Shown: positions 1 through 8,448, counted from the first letter of the stretch. The stretch is 64,000 nt of DNA from an uncultured Dehalococcoidia bacterium (GCA_951812395.1 CATOSD010000001.1:1957108-2021107), one strand, 5' to 3'. The notes: a model not told the origin generated them from the letters alone. Translations and numbers: made by a program.

Positions 1-977
1 GAAGCGGCGCGCTCCGGGTCGGCGAATCCGGGAGAGGACTCCGGCAGTGGGATGAAGATGGGCTCGGTGGCGCCGGCCGCGACGGACGGCTGGAGGCCGG
101 CGGGAATGGCTAGCGTGACCAGGCCAGCGCCCACGCGCGTGGCCGCCAGGGCGGCCAGCCTCGCCGCGCCGACGTAGTTGGGGGAGCCGGCGACGATCAG
201 CGCGCGCCCGAAGCTGCCTTTGTGGGCGGTGAGCGGCCTGAGTGGCAACAGTCGCGCGGCGGAGGCCTCTGTCATTAGCTCGACCTTCACGTCGTCGTCC
301 AGGCCGGGCGGCAGGCCGATGTCCAGCACCTTCAGTGCGCCGACGCTCTCCGCGCCGTGCAGCGCGAACATGCCGAGCTTGGGGTAGCCGAGGGCGAGGG
401 TCACGTCCGGCGTGGGCGTGAGCGGGTCGACCGCGCCGGTGTCGGCGTCCAGACCTGTGGGAACGTCCAGCGCGAGGAGCGCCAGGTCGGGACGGCTGGA
501 CCGCGCGCGCGAGACCTCTCCCAGAATCGCGGCCAGTGCGCCCTCGATGGGCCGGGAGCGGCCCGTGCCGAGAACGGAGTCCACGATGGCGTGGGCCAGG
601 GAAAGCCACTCGCGGAGCAGGGCGAGATCCTGGTCGTCCGAGGCGCGGGCGATTGTTGTTCCGAGGTCACGGAGGGCATCGAGCTTGGGGTCCGGGGACG
701 GTCTGGGTCCGCTGAGATACGCGAGCACGCGAGCGCCCCAGCCGTTCAGGTGGCGGGCTGCTACGAGGCCGTCGCCGCCGTTGTTGCCGGGGCCGACGAG
801 CACGACCACGCGGACGCCCGGCAGGTGGCCCAGGCGGCGGCGGACGGCGCGGGCCACCTCCAGTCCCGCGTTTTCCATGAGCGTGTCCTTTGACACGCCG
901 GCTTCCTCCGAGCGGTCCTCGATCCGGCGCATCTGTGCCGCGGACACGACCTTGACGGCCAATGGGCGCGCAGCCAT
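1..977 (-). CDS. nnr: Bifunctional NAD(P)H-hydrate epimerase/dehydratase (Nnr), 3' end outside the window
   Basis: This enzyme repairs hydrated NAD(P)H: an N-terminal epimerase interconverts R- and S-NAD(P)HX and a C-terminal ADP-dependent dehydratase regenerates NAD(P)H. About 325 residues are visible. The epimerase (YjeF_N) half shows GPGNNGGDGLVAARHL near residue 60, then VDSVLGTGRSRP and LDVPTGLDADTG. The dehydratase half begins near residue 240 with the typical TAHKGSFGRALIVAGS. The catalytic end of the dehydratase lies beyond base 1. The start is the ATG at 977, which reads MAARPLAVKVVSAAQMRRIE, a standard YjeF N-terminus. The next gene upstream is on the same strand 14 bp away. Confidence 0.93.
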   Translation of the reverse strand, partial: MAARPLAVKVVSAAQMRRIEDRSEEAGVSKDTLMENAGLEVARAVRRRLGHLPGVRVVVLVGPGNNGGDGLVAARHLNGWGARVLAYLSGPRPSPDPKLDALRDLGTTIARASDDQDLALLREWLSLAHAIVDSVLGTGRSRPIEGALAAILGEVSRARSSRPDLALLALDVPTGLDADTGAVDPLTPTPDVTLALGYPKLGMFALHGAESVGALKVLDIGLPPGLDDDVKVELMTEASAARLLPLRPLTAHKGSFGRALIVAGSPNYVGAARLAALAATRVGAGLVTLAIPAGLQPSVAAGATEPIFIPLPESSPGFADPERAA

Positions 978-991
978 CGAGCGGGGCGCAG

Positions 992-1918
992 CTAGAGCTT
1001 GCCGATGAGGGACTTGACCAGCGCGTGGGTGCGCGCGACCGATGCCTCCTCGTCGTCGCCGTGGGGGAAAATGGACGCCAGAAGCTCGGTCGCGCCGGCC
1101 TCGGCCACGACGTTGAGCTGCTCCGTCACCTCGTCCTCGCTGCCGACGACGGCGATGTCGGCGGGGCTTTCTACGCCCTCGATGTCCAGCATACGCCGGT
1201 AGCTCGGCAGCAGTCCGTAGCGTCCGAAATGCTCGGCGGCCCGCAGGCGAGCGCCGACGGGGTCATCGGTGACCGCTATGGGCAGTCCGACGCAGACGCG
1301 GGGCGCGGGGCGGCCCGCGTCTGACGCGGCGGCGCTGATGCGCGGCACGACGTGGGTGCGGAGCGTCCGGGGTCCGACCATCCAGGTGACGGTGCCCTCG
1401 GCCTGCCGGCCGGCGATGCGGAGCATTCGGGGGGCGAGCGCGGCGACCAGGATGGGGAACGATTCCGCGCTGGGCACGTCGATGTCCGCATTCACGCGGA
1501 AGACCTCGCCTTCGAACCGGGCGCCGCCATCATCCACGAGCGAGCGGAGCACGGACAGGTACTCGCTCATGTGCTGGGCGGGGCGCTCGAACAGCAGCCC
1601 CCAGCGCTCCTCGACGGTGGGCCGGTGCGACAGGCCGATGCCGAGGTCGATCCGGCCGCCGGTGGCGGCGTTGGCGGTGAGCGCCTGCTGGGCCAGCATG
1701 ACGGGATGGCGGGGGAAGGTGGGGACGACGGCGGTGCCCATGCGTATGCGCTCGGTGCGCTGGCCGGCGAGCGCGAACAGAGTCAGCGCGTCAACGCCGG
1801 CGACCTGGGCGGACCAGAAGCTGTCGAAGCCGTCGTTTTCGGCGTCCACGGCCTGCTGGACCTGGCCCTCCAGTCCTGACGAGGCTCCCATCGAGCCGAT
1901 GAAGATTCCGATTTTCAT
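992..1918 (-). CDS. LLM-class flavin (probably F420)-dependent oxidoreductase
   Basis: This 308-residue protein is a luciferase-like monooxygenase (LLM) family member with a TIM-barrel fold. Visible family traits are the N-terminal MKIGIFIGS strand, AENDGFDSFWSAQV, the GTAVVPTFPRHP loop and the GGRIDLGIGLSHRP segment. The C-terminal half carries the usual GSEDEVTEQLNVVAEAGATELL helix. The family reduces or oxidises varied substrates with FMNH2 or F420H2; the F420 assignment follows the closest family pattern and is inference. The substrate cannot be read from the sequence. A strong AGGAGG lies just upstream of the ATG (about 1927-1932). It may be co-transcribed with nnr. Confidence 0.85.
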   Translation of the reverse strand: MKIGIFIGSMGASSGLEGQVQQAVDAENDGFDSFWSAQVAGVDALTLFALAGQRTERIRMGTAVVPTFPRHPVMLAQQALTANAATGGRIDLGIGLSHRPTVEERWGLLFERPAQHMSEYLSVLRSLVDDGGARFEGEVFRVNADIDVPSAESFPILVAALAPRMLRIAGRQAEGTVTWMVGPRTLRTHVVPRISAAASDAGRPAPRVCVGLPIAVTDDPVGARLRAAEHFGRYGLLPSYRRMLDIEGVESPADIAVVGSEDEVTEQLNVVAEAGATELLASIFPHGDDEEASVARTHALVKSLIGKL

Positions 1919-1957
1919 TTTGTGTTCCTCCTAAGGAGCTAGTCCGACAACCAGGAC

Positions 1958-2092
1958 ATCACCCCCATCCTAACCTTCCCCCTGCGAGGGGGAAGAGACA
2001 TTTTGAAGGACACCTACCACTGTTTAGCCCTGCGAGGGGGAGGGGATCTATTGCCACCCCCATCCCAAAGTACCCCGTCGACGGGAACGGAC
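1958..2092. repeat. REP-like palindromic intergenic repeats (several partial copies)
   Basis: One near-complete unit (about 1961-2000) reads CCCCCATCCTAACC then CTTCCCCC-TGCGA-GGGGGAAG, an 8-bp hairpin. A second partial unit (about 2026-2048) and a third degenerate one follow. The same unit recurs near 4.6, 6.2, 7.4, 8.4, 9.5, 11.2 and 15.3 kb, always between genes. Confidence 0.8.
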
Positions 2093-2106
2093 CTGTTGAG
2101 CAGGCT

Positions 2107-2523
2107 CTAACCGGGCTCACGCCGCCGCGTTCGTCTGACAGGCAGGGTGTTCTCGTGGCGGCTCTCGGCGACGACCATGGCGACGGCGTAGTCGCGGGAG
2201 TGCGATATGGTGATGGCGAGCTGTTCGATGCCGAGCAGCTCGGCGCGGGCGAGGGCCTTGCGGTGCAGCCGCACGGTGGGGGCGCTGCCCCTGCGGCGCA
2301 CGACCTCGATGTCCTTCCAGGGCACGCCGCGCACGCCGGTGCCGAGCGCCTTCATCACGGCCTCCTTGGCGGCGAACCGGCCCGCGAGCTGGGGTGCTCG
2401 GCCGCGGCAGAAGGCGATCTCGCCCTCTGTGTAGATGCGGCGCTCGAATCTCTCGCCGTACTCCCGCGCAACGCGCCGGACTCGGCCTATCTCGATGATG
2501 TCCACGCCGGTGACGAGCGTCAT
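2107..2523 (-). CDS. acpS: Holo-[acyl-carrier-protein] synthase
   Basis: AcpS transfers 4'-phosphopantetheine from CoA to a serine of acyl carrier protein. The 138-residue product shows the family hallmarks: TGVDIIEIGRVRR at the N-terminus with the Mg-binding Asp, then FAAKEAVMKALGTG with the second metal ligand Glu, GVPWKDIEV, and ITISHSRDYAVAMVV. It is slightly longer than the usual 120-125 residues because of a basic C-terminal tail (RRTRRREPG) that may be unconserved. The start at 2523 gives MTLVTGVDII, the normal spacing to the Asp. Confidence 0.95.
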   Translation of the reverse strand: MTLVTGVDIIEIGRVRRVAREYGERFERRIYTEGEIAFCRGRAPQLAGRFAAKEAVMKALGTGVRGVPWKDIEVVRRRGSAPTVRLHRKALARAELLGIEQLAITISHSRDYAVAMVVAESRHENTLPVRRTRRREPG

Positions 2524-3319
2524 GGCCTTCTAAGATTCCCTCCGGCCTGTGCGGGCCGTGCAGCCGCCATTATAGTCCGCGTTGCGGTGGCGTGTCAGTT
2601 TTTCGGGTGCAGCCAACGGTGTTTATTCCGCATGAAAACGAAATCTGCTCAATTCTGCGCCTTTCTGTGTATCTCATAGCTGGGAGTGCCGCCGGTCCCG
2701 CGCCAATCTGTAATGCCGGCGTGGGCAATTCGGGGCATAAGTGTCCCGTCGCGTGGCAGGGTAGGACAGGGACAATCGGCCGTGCCTTCACTGCCACTGG
2801 GCGCCCACAAGGGACACAGGGCACCCACAAGGGATGCCCCTACGGTACTTCCCCGTTTGGGGTTGGGATTCCGGGCCGCGCGTCGGTCACGCGGGGTTTG
2901 ACAGCCGCCCCTACCGTAGTAGAGGATAGCACGGATGTGCGGGTGTTTCAAGAGCGGTGGCGAGTTTGCGGGATTGGGGTGGATTGGTGGGGAGAAACTG
3001 CGCAGACGTGGGGACGTGGTGGGTCGTGCGGGTGACGTGCGCGGGGCGGGGCCGTGGCACTGTTGGCGCGCGGGGGTGACGGCTTTTTCGGGGTGCGGGG
3101 GCTCAATGGGGTTGGGTGTGGAAGGGAGAAGGGACTCTTGGGAGGCTCAATCCCGATGCACACCCCTGCCAGCCCATCAAGGGGGAAGGGACTCAGCGGA
3201 AGGGCTCCAATCTGATTCAGGCTTGGAACTGTGTTCGGAATGGCGAGGAGTGATGCCACGTCCTATAATTGGGGGGATCATCCAGGGCCGCGGAAGGCCC
3301 GCGACAGGAGGCGCATCCT
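2524..3319. other. Intergenic region without a convincing gene; scattered short repeats
   Basis: No reading frame here resembles a protein family. The stretch contains two CCCACAAGGG repeats (about 2801-2835), GCCCCTAC motifs near 2837 and 2910, and at 3120-3195 two copies of a GGGACTC-type REP fragment resembling the 57-bp array upstream of queA. The last 15 bases contain the folD ribosome-binding site, AGGAGG at 3306-3311. Confidence 0.6.
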
Positions 3320-4219
3320 ATGCCCGCAATGCGAATAGACGGCGCGGCTATGGCCGCCGAGATCAGAGGAGAGGTCGCGGAGGGCGCGGCGGAGATGAAA
3401 GAGAAGCATGGCGTGACGCCGGGGCTGGCGGCGGTGCTTGTGGGCGACGATCCGGCGTCGGCGATATACGTGCGCAACAAGCAGCGCGAGGCGACCGCCG
3501 CCGGATTGTACGCGGAGGTGTTTCTGCGCCCGGCGGACACCTCCCAGGACGAGGTGCTGTCGCTGGTCGCCGACCTTAACGGGGACGACCGGTTTCACGG
3601 GATACTTGTGCAGCTTCCGCTGCCGGACCACGTGGACGAGAACACGGTGATCGAGTCGATAGACCCGATGAAGGACGTGGACGGGCTTCACCCGAACAAC
3701 ATGGGCCGGCTGATGGCGGGCAGGCCGCGGTTCGTGTCTGCGACGCCGGCGGGCATACAGCAGATGTTGCTACGCACGGGCAACGACCCGTCGGGCAAGA
3801 ACGTGGTGGTGTGCGGCAGGAGCAACATCGTGGGCAAGCCCATCGCCAACCTGCTGATGCAGCGGCTGGCCGGGTCGAACGCGACGGTCACGGTGTGCCA
3901 CACGCGGACGGCGAACCTGGCGGAGGTCACGCTCGGCGCAGACATCCTGATCGCGGCGATGGGCCAGCCGCGGCTCATCACGGCGGACATGGTGAAGGAG
4001 GGCGCGGTGGTGATAGACGTGGGCACAAACCGCGTGGAGGCGCCGGAGCGGGAGCGCGGCTACCGGCTGGTGGGGGACGTGGCGTACGGGCCGGTGCGAC
4101 GCAAGGCGGCGGCGATAACGCCGGTGCCGGGCGGCGTTGGCCCGATGACCATCGCGATGCTGCTCGTGAACACGCTGAAGGCGGCGCGGCTGTCGGTGCA
4201 TCCTGAGATGGACGAGTGA
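3320..4219 (+). CDS. folD: Bifunctional methylenetetrahydrofolate dehydrogenase/cyclohydrolase (FolD)
   Basis: FolD interconverts 5,10-methylene-THF, 5,10-methenyl-THF and 10-formyl-THF with NADP in the one-carbon cycle. The 299-residue product is of normal length. It has YVRNKQREATAAGL with the catalytic Tyr and Lys, the QLPLPDHVDENTVIESIDP segment, KDVDGLHP, the NADP-binding GRSNIVGKP loop, and the C-terminal signature PVPGGVGPMTIAMLL. The ATG at 3320 follows AGGAGG with ideal spacing; an upstream in-frame start at 3269 has no ribosome-binding site and adds no family sequence. Confidence 0.96.
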   Translation: MPAMRIDGAAMAAEIRGEVAEGAAEMKEKHGVTPGLAAVLVGDDPASAIYVRNKQREATAAGLYAEVFLRPADTSQDEVLSLVADLNGDDRFHGILVQLPLPDHVDENTVIESIDPMKDVDGLHPNNMGRLMAGRPRFVSATPAGIQQMLLRTGNDPSGKNVVVCGRSNIVGKPIANLLMQRLAGSNATVTVCHTRTANLAEVTLGADILIAAMGQPRLITADMVKEGAVVIDVGTNRVEAPERERGYRLVGDVAYGPVRRKAAAITPVPGGVGPMTIAMLLVNTLKAARLSVHPEMDE

Positions 4220-4249
4220 GGGGGGGTGGTGAGTAAAGGATAGACCCAG

Positions 4250-4612
4250 ATGGAGTCGAGCACGTCCAGAGCGCGCCGACTCAGAAGGAACATGACGGTC
4301 GCGGAGAGGACCCTTCGGCGTTCCCTGCGCCGGCACCAGCTATGGTACAAGTTTCGGCGTCAGCGGCCCATCGGCAAGTACATCGTTGACATCGCGTGTA
4401 TATGCCCCAGGCTGATTGTCGAGGTGGACGGCGGTTAACATCAATGGCGAACCGCGCAGGATTTGGAATGAACGATGAGAATGGAGGCCGAGGAGTACAC
4501 TGTGCTGCGCTTCTGGAACAATGAAGTGCTAGAAGAGACGGACTCGGTGTTGGATGCCATAGATGCCGAAATCAGGCGGTTGATTGCGCAGCAGGGGGCA
4601 CCCCCATCCTAA
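4250..4612 (+). pseudogene. DUF559 (Vsr-like endonuclease domain) pseudogene with two in-frame stops
   Basis: One frame of about 120 codons encodes a typical DUF559 protein: NMTVAERTLRRSLRR, YKFRRQRPIGKYIVDIAC, RLIVEVDGG and, later, YTVLRFWNNEVLEE. It is interrupted by TAA at 4436-4438, where the family has Gln (DGGQH), and by TGA at 4469-4471. No frameshift is needed to join the pieces. The C-terminus runs into a REP-like repeat. Because one stop is TAA, recoding does not explain it and decay is the simplest reading. DUF559 proteins are predicted PD-(D/E)XK-type nucleases. Confidence 0.85.
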
Positions 4613-4857
4613 CCTTCCCCCTGCGAGGGGGAAGGGACTCTTGTGAGGCCCATTGCCGGTGCTTGTCCTTGGCAGCCTTGGGAGGGGGAAGGGACTCTTG
4701 AGAGGCTCATTGCCGGTGCTTGCCTCAGGCAGCCTTGGGAGGGGGAAGGGACTCTTGTGAGGCTCATTGCCGGTGCTTGTCCCAGGCAGCCCTGGGAGGG
4801 GGAAGGGACTCTTGAGAGGCTCATTGCTGGTGCTTGCCTCTGGCAGCCCTGCGAGGG
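4600..4857. repeat. REP hairpin followed by four perfect-period 57-bp tandem repeats
   Basis: A REP-like unit (4600-4640) leads into direct repeats with period exactly 57 bp, starting at 4625, 4682, 4739 and 4796, with a fifth partial copy at 4853. Each unit starts GAGGGGGAAGGGACTCTTG and contains CATTGCCGGTGCTTG. Since 57 is divisible by 3 the array is open in one frame, but the repeated peptide looks artefactual. It ends 18 bp before the queA start. Confidence 0.9.
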
Positions 4858-4875
4858 GATGGATTGAAAGGTGGA

Positions 4876-5946
4876 ATGAACACCGGCGATTTCGATTACG
4901 ACCTGCCGCCTGAGCTGATTGCGCAGACGCCGCTGGAGCGGCGCGACTCGTCGCGGTTGATGGTGGCCCCACTGGACGGGGCGCCGGCGCTGCATACCCG
5001 CTTCTCTGAGTTGCCCCGCCTGCTGTCGGCCGGGGACGTGCTGGTGTTCAACGACAGCAGGGTGATACCGGCTCGGCTGGTGGGACGTCGGGCCGGTACC
5101 GGTGGCAGGGTGGAGCTGCTGTTGCTGGAGAGGCTGTCGCCGGGGGTGTGGCGTGCGTTGGTGAGGCCGGGCCGGCGGCTCGGTCCGGGGACGGTGATCG
5201 AGTTTGCGGGAGGGGACGCCGAGATGAGCGCGGAGGTGCAGGATGTGGAGGCGAGCGGGGCGCGCGTGGTGCGGTTGCACGGGGAGGAGAACCTGGACCG
5301 GGTGGGGGCGATGCCGCTGCCGCCGTACATTCGCGAGCCGCTGGTCGACAGGGAGCGCTACCAGACGGTGTACTCGCGGGTGGAGGGCAGCGTGGCCGCG
5401 CCGACCGCGGGGTTGCACTTCACGCCGGCGGTGCTCGACGGGCTGCGCGGGGCGGGCGTGGAGACAGCGTTCGTGACGCTGCACGTGGGCTGGGGCACGT
5501 TCCGAATGGTGAATACGGACGACCCAGAGTCCCATGAGATGCACGCGGAGCGATACACGCTGTCTGAGGAAGCGGCGGATGTGGTGAATGTGGCCAAGCG
5601 TGAGGGGCGGCGGGTGATCGCGGTGGGCACGACGCCGACGCGGCTGCTGGAGCACGTTGCGCTGTCGGGCGGCGACGGGCGTGGGCCCGTGGCGGCGGGA
5701 TCGGGATGGGCGGACCTGTTCATCCGGCCCGGCCACCGATTCCGGGTGATCGACGGCCTGCTGACCAACTTCCATCTGCCGCGCTCGACGCTGCTGATGC
5801 TGGTGAGCGCGTTGGCGGGCCGGGAGCTGGTGCTCGAGCGGTACCGGGAGGCGATAGAGCGGCGGTATCGGTTCTATAGCTTCGGGGACGCGACGTTTTT
5901 TGTGGGTGGGGCGTCTGACGGCTACTCACAGCGAATGTCATTCTGA
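4876..5946 (+). CDS. queA: S-adenosylmethionine:tRNA ribosyltransferase-isomerase (QueA)
   Basis: QueA transfers and isomerises the ribosyl moiety of SAM onto preQ1-tRNA to give epoxyqueuosine. The 356-residue product has the family motifs DYDLPPELIAQTPLERRD, VLVFNDSRVIPARL, VAAPTAGLHFTPAVL, LHVGWGTFRMV and VGTTPTRLLEHV. The ATG at 4876 follows AAAGGTGGA; an upstream in-frame ATG lies inside the tandem repeats and is unlikely. The last codons (Met-Ser-Phe-stop) are made of the terminal inverted repeat of a MITE, so the extreme C-terminus is probably altered. Confidence 0.96.
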   Translation: MNTGDFDYDLPPELIAQTPLERRDSSRLMVAPLDGAPALHTRFSELPRLLSAGDVLVFNDSRVIPARLVGRRAGTGGRVELLLLERLSPGVWRALVRPGRRLGPGTVIEFAGGDAEMSAEVQDVEASGARVVRLHGEENLDRVGAMPLPPYIREPLVDRERYQTVYSRVEGSVAAPTAGLHFTPAVLDGLRGAGVETAFVTLHVGWGTFRMVNTDDPESHEMHAERYTLSEEAADVVNVAKREGRRVIAVGTTPTRLLEHVALSGGDGRGPVAAGSGWADLFIRPGHRFRVIDGLLTNFHLPRSTLLMLVSALAGRELVLERYREAIERRYRFYSFGDATFFVGGASDGYSQRMSF

Positions 5947-6085
5947 GCCTGTCGAAGAATCTAAAGCCCTCGTCCAGTCTCTGCGTTCGCTCTCACCGGC
6001 GTACCCCGGCATCTTCGTTGTTGGCGGTAGCAGGGCGGTCTTGCAGGCAACCGCTCTAGATTCCTCGGCTACGCTCGGAATGACA
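5936..6085. mobile_element. MITE-like element with about 28-bp terminal inverted repeats
   Basis: The left end (5936-5963, beginning TGTCATTCTGAGCC) is the imperfect reverse complement of the right end (6057-6085, ending GCTCGGAATGACA). The interior has no gene. This is the size and structure of a non-autonomous miniature inverted-repeat element. Its left end supplies the last codons and the stop of queA. Confidence 0.7.
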
Positions 6086-6173
6086 GTAGGGTTGTGCTCG
6101 GAATGACAGGTGGGGCTGTGCTCGGAATGACAGGTGGGGGTGCGGTCGGAATGACAGGTGGGGGTGCGGTCGG
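6074..6173. repeat. Short tandem repeats (23-24 bp) derived from the MITE right end
   Basis: Units starting at 6074, 6097, 6121, 6145 and (partial) 6169 share the core TCGGAATGACAGGTGGGG. The core GGAATGACA is the end of the neighbouring MITE, so the array looks like expansion of that end. Confidence 0.8.
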
Positions 6174-6207
6174 CCACGCTTGGAGTGGCAGCGGTTGTGT
6201 CTGCGAA

Positions 6208-6300
6208 CGAAACCCCCATCCTAACCTTCCCCCTGCGAGGGGGAAGGCACCTGTCGACACCCGTATCCTTGCCTTCCCCCGTCAAGGGTGAAGGGACTCC
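6208..6300. repeat. REP-like palindromic repeats, two copies
   Basis: CCCCCATCCTAACC followed by CTTCCCCC-TGCGA-GGGGGAAG at about 6211-6247, then a degenerate copy (CCTTCCCCCGTCAAGGG) at about 6270-6299. Confidence 0.75.
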
Positions 6301-6443
6301 TGGTAGTCACGCACTCTGAACGGTTGCCCGTTCGTTTCTTGACTAGGTTGCCCGCCCGATAGTAATCTACTTTTGCGCCGTTGCGCGGGGCGTGGCGGGC
6401 GCGTCAGACCTGTCTCGATTCTTAGTTTCCAGAGGGTACACAC

Positions 6444-7238
6444 ATGCAGCTTTCAGCTTTGCCGACCAGCGCGACCGATCTGCGCAAGATGTTCCGCTAT
6501 GACGAGCTGGTGCAGACCACCAGCGGCATGGCGCCGGGCAACGTCCAGGCGAACCTTGCCATACTTCCCAGGGAACTGGCCTTCGACTTCCTGCTGTTCT
6601 GCCAGCGCAACCCAAAGCCGTGCCCGCTGCTGGAGGTGGTGGAGCCGGGCACGAGCGTGCCGGCGCAGACTGCGCCGAACGCGGACCTGCGGTTCGACGT
6701 GCCGAAGTACCGGATCTACCAGTACGGGGAGCTTACGGACGAGGTGACGGACCTGTCCGAGTTCTGGCGGGACGACCTGGTGTCCTTCCTGCTGGGGTGC
6801 AGTTTCTCGTTCGAGTCCGCGCTAGTGAAGGCGGGGATTTCGCTGCGCCACAACGAGTGCGGCACGGTGGTTCCCATGTTCATCACGAACATTCCGACCA
6901 CGCCTGCGGGCGGATTCTCCGGGCCAATGGTGGTGTCGATGCGGCCCATCCCCCACGACAAGGTGGTGCGTGCGGTGCAGGTGACGTCACGCTTCCCGGC
7001 GGTGCACGGCGCGCCGGTGCACGTGGGCGATCCCGCGGCGATTGGCATACGCGACGTGTTCAGCCCGGACATGGGCGAGCCGGTGGAGATCAAGGACGGG
7101 GAGGCGCCGGTGTTCTGGGCGTGCGGGGTCACTCCGCAGGCGGTGGCCATGAAGTCCCGCCCTCCGTTCATGATCACCCATGCGCCTGGCTACATGTTCA
7201 TAACCGACATGCAGGACGAGGACGTTTCGATACTGTAG
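6444..7238 (+). CDS. DUF1445 putative hydro-lyase (N-terminal half of D-glutamate cyclase)
   Basis: The 264-residue product matches the DUF1445/putative hydro-lyase family. It shows QTTSGMAPGNVQANLAILP near the start, SFSFESALVKAGI in the middle, and the strongly conserved end VFWACGVTPQAVAM and FMITHAPGYMFITD. In animals the same domain is fused ahead of DUF4392 in mitochondrial D-glutamate cyclase (DGLUCY), which converts D-glutamate to 5-oxo-D-proline. The next gene here encodes exactly that second domain, so a two-subunit D-glutamate cyclase is a good inference. The spacer between them is 275 bp and contains REP hairpins. Confidence 0.88.
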   Translation: MQLSALPTSATDLRKMFRYDELVQTTSGMAPGNVQANLAILPRELAFDFLLFCQRNPKPCPLLEVVEPGTSVPAQTAPNADLRFDVPKYRIYQYGELTDEVTDLSEFWRDDLVSFLLGCSFSFESALVKAGISLRHNECGTVVPMFITNIPTTPAGGFSGPMVVSMRPIPHDKVVRAVQVTSRFPAVHGAPVHVGDPAAIGIRDVFSPDMGEPVEIKDGEAPVFWACGVTPQAVAMKSRPPFMITHAPGYMFITDMQDEDVSIL

Positions 7239-7349
7239 AGTGAGGTCAGTTAGACTTCCGGTCGGGCCTTCGCCCTCAGCCTGACCCTCTCCTGCCGAGG
7301 GTTCCACAGGGTAGGATTCTGGGACGGCAGTTGTAGAGCCTGAAACAGC

Positions 7350-7500
7350 ACCCCCATCCCCGCATCGAGTACGGGGCAGGCTCTAACATTCCCCCTGCGA
7401 GGGGGAAGGGACTAAGGGAGGGGCCGGTGGATCTTCACTCTTACCCCCGTAATCAGTACGGGGCAGGAACTAACCCACTTTCCGCGAGGGGGAAGGGACT
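7350..7500. repeat. REP-like palindromic repeats, two longer variants
   Basis: Two copies contain an additional hairpin of the ATCGAGTACGGGGCAGG type between the CCCCCATCC head and the GCGAGGGGGAAGGGACT tail (about 7351-7412 and 7443-7500). The longer variant recurs at 11183 and 15295. Confidence 0.75.
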
Positions 7501-7513
7501 AAAGGAGTCTCCG

Positions 7514-8365
7514 ATGAGCATTGAGGACATCATTCTAGACAACGACCGGCGCGGCATTTCGGCGCTGAGGGCGCACCTGCCCGACGACTTCTGCGACCAG
7601 GCGGGCGCGCTGGTGCTGGAGCATCCCGGCACGGCGATCATCATCACGGGCTTCTACATTCTGGCGGCGGGCGCAGTCGAGACGGACGGCCCCGCCGGCG
7701 CGATTGTGATCGGCGACGCGCTTCGGAAGCTGGGCAACGAGGTGGTGTACGTGACAGACCAGTGGTCGGCGCCGCTGATGGAGGCGGCCGCGGGCGACGG
7801 CGTTCGGGTGGTGGACTTTCCCATCGCGGACGCCGAGTCGAGCAAGCGGCGGGCCGACGAGCTGCTGTCGGAGATCGATCCGTCCGTGGTCATCGCCATC
7901 GAGCGGTGCGGTCTGACAGACGAGGGGCTGTTTCGCAACATGCACGGCCAAGACATCACGCCGTACAACGCGCGGATCGACTACCTGGTGTCCGGCCACC
8001 CGCACACGGTTGGCATCGGGGACGGCGGGAACGAGATAGGCATGGGCAACCTGGCCAGAGAGGTCACGGAGGCGCCAACGCTCGTGAAGATTCCGTGCGT
8101 GACCCAAGTGAGCAAGCTGGTAATTAGCAGCGTGTCCAACTGGGGTGGGTACGGTCTGGCGGCGTCCATTTCCAAGCTGAGTGGTCGCAACCTGCTTCCC
8201 AGCATCGAGGAGGAGCAGGACCTGGTCCGCCGCACCGTGGACCTGGGCGCGGTGGACGGCATGAGCGCGAAGCAGGAGTACAAGGTGGACGGCTTCACGC
8301 TGGAGGAGAACAGCCGCGCACTGCAGAGACTGCACGACTATCTGGCGGAGCAGGGCGTAAGCTAG
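7514..8365 (+). CDS. DUF4392 D-glutamate cyclase C-terminal-type protein
   Basis: The 283-residue product carries the DUF4392 (D-glutamate cyclase) domain through its length. Recognisable segments are VIAIERCGLTDEGLFRNMHG, ITPYNARIDYLV, and the glycine-rich TVGIGDGGNEIGMGNL, followed by ITSVSNWGGYGLAA-like sequence (SSVSNWGGYGLAASISKL). Together with the upstream DUF1445 gene it reproduces, as separate genes, the two domains of animal DGLUCY. The predicted reaction is cyclisation of D-glutamate to 5-oxo-D-proline. The ATG at 7514 follows AAAGGAG at 7501-7507; a longer upstream start reads through a REP repeat and is rejected. Confidence 0.87.
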   Translation: MSIEDIILDNDRRGISALRAHLPDDFCDQAGALVLEHPGTAIIITGFYILAAGAVETDGPAGAIVIGDALRKLGNEVVYVTDQWSAPLMEAAAGDGVRVVDFPIADAESSKRRADELLSEIDPSVVIAIERCGLTDEGLFRNMHGQDITPYNARIDYLVSGHPHTVGIGDGGNEIGMGNLAREVTEAPTLVKIPCVTQVSKLVISSVSNWGGYGLAASISKLSGRNLLPSIEEEQDLVRRTVDLGAVDGMSAKQEYKVDGFTLEENSRALQRLHDYLAEQGVS

Positions 8366-8373
8366 GCGGCTCG

Positions 8374-8418
8374 ACTCCCCCTCATCCTAACCTTCTCCCA
8401 CCAGGGGAGAAGGGACTA
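8374..8418. repeat. REP-like repeat copy
   Basis: CATCCTAACCTTCTCCC-ACCA-GGGGAGAAGGGACT, a diverged copy of the family between the D-glutamate cyclase and universal stress protein genes. Confidence 0.65.
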
Positions 8419-8448
8419 CTAGAATCCTCCTGAGAGGAGCTTTGCGAG

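Noticed and set aside
357-1008. Plus-strand open frames over the nnr and LLM genes
   Set aside because: Shadows of the real minus-strand genes, with no recognisable domains.
4436-4471. Selenocysteine or other recoding in the DUF559 gene
   Set aside because: One of the two in-frame stops is TAA at a Gln position and no redox motif is present; a pseudogene is simpler.
4643-4867. Open frame through the 57-bp repeats giving a repeated peptide (IAGACPRQPWEGEGTLE)
   Set aside because: It exists only because the repeat period is divisible by three; there is no ribosome-binding site and the sequence is REP-derived.
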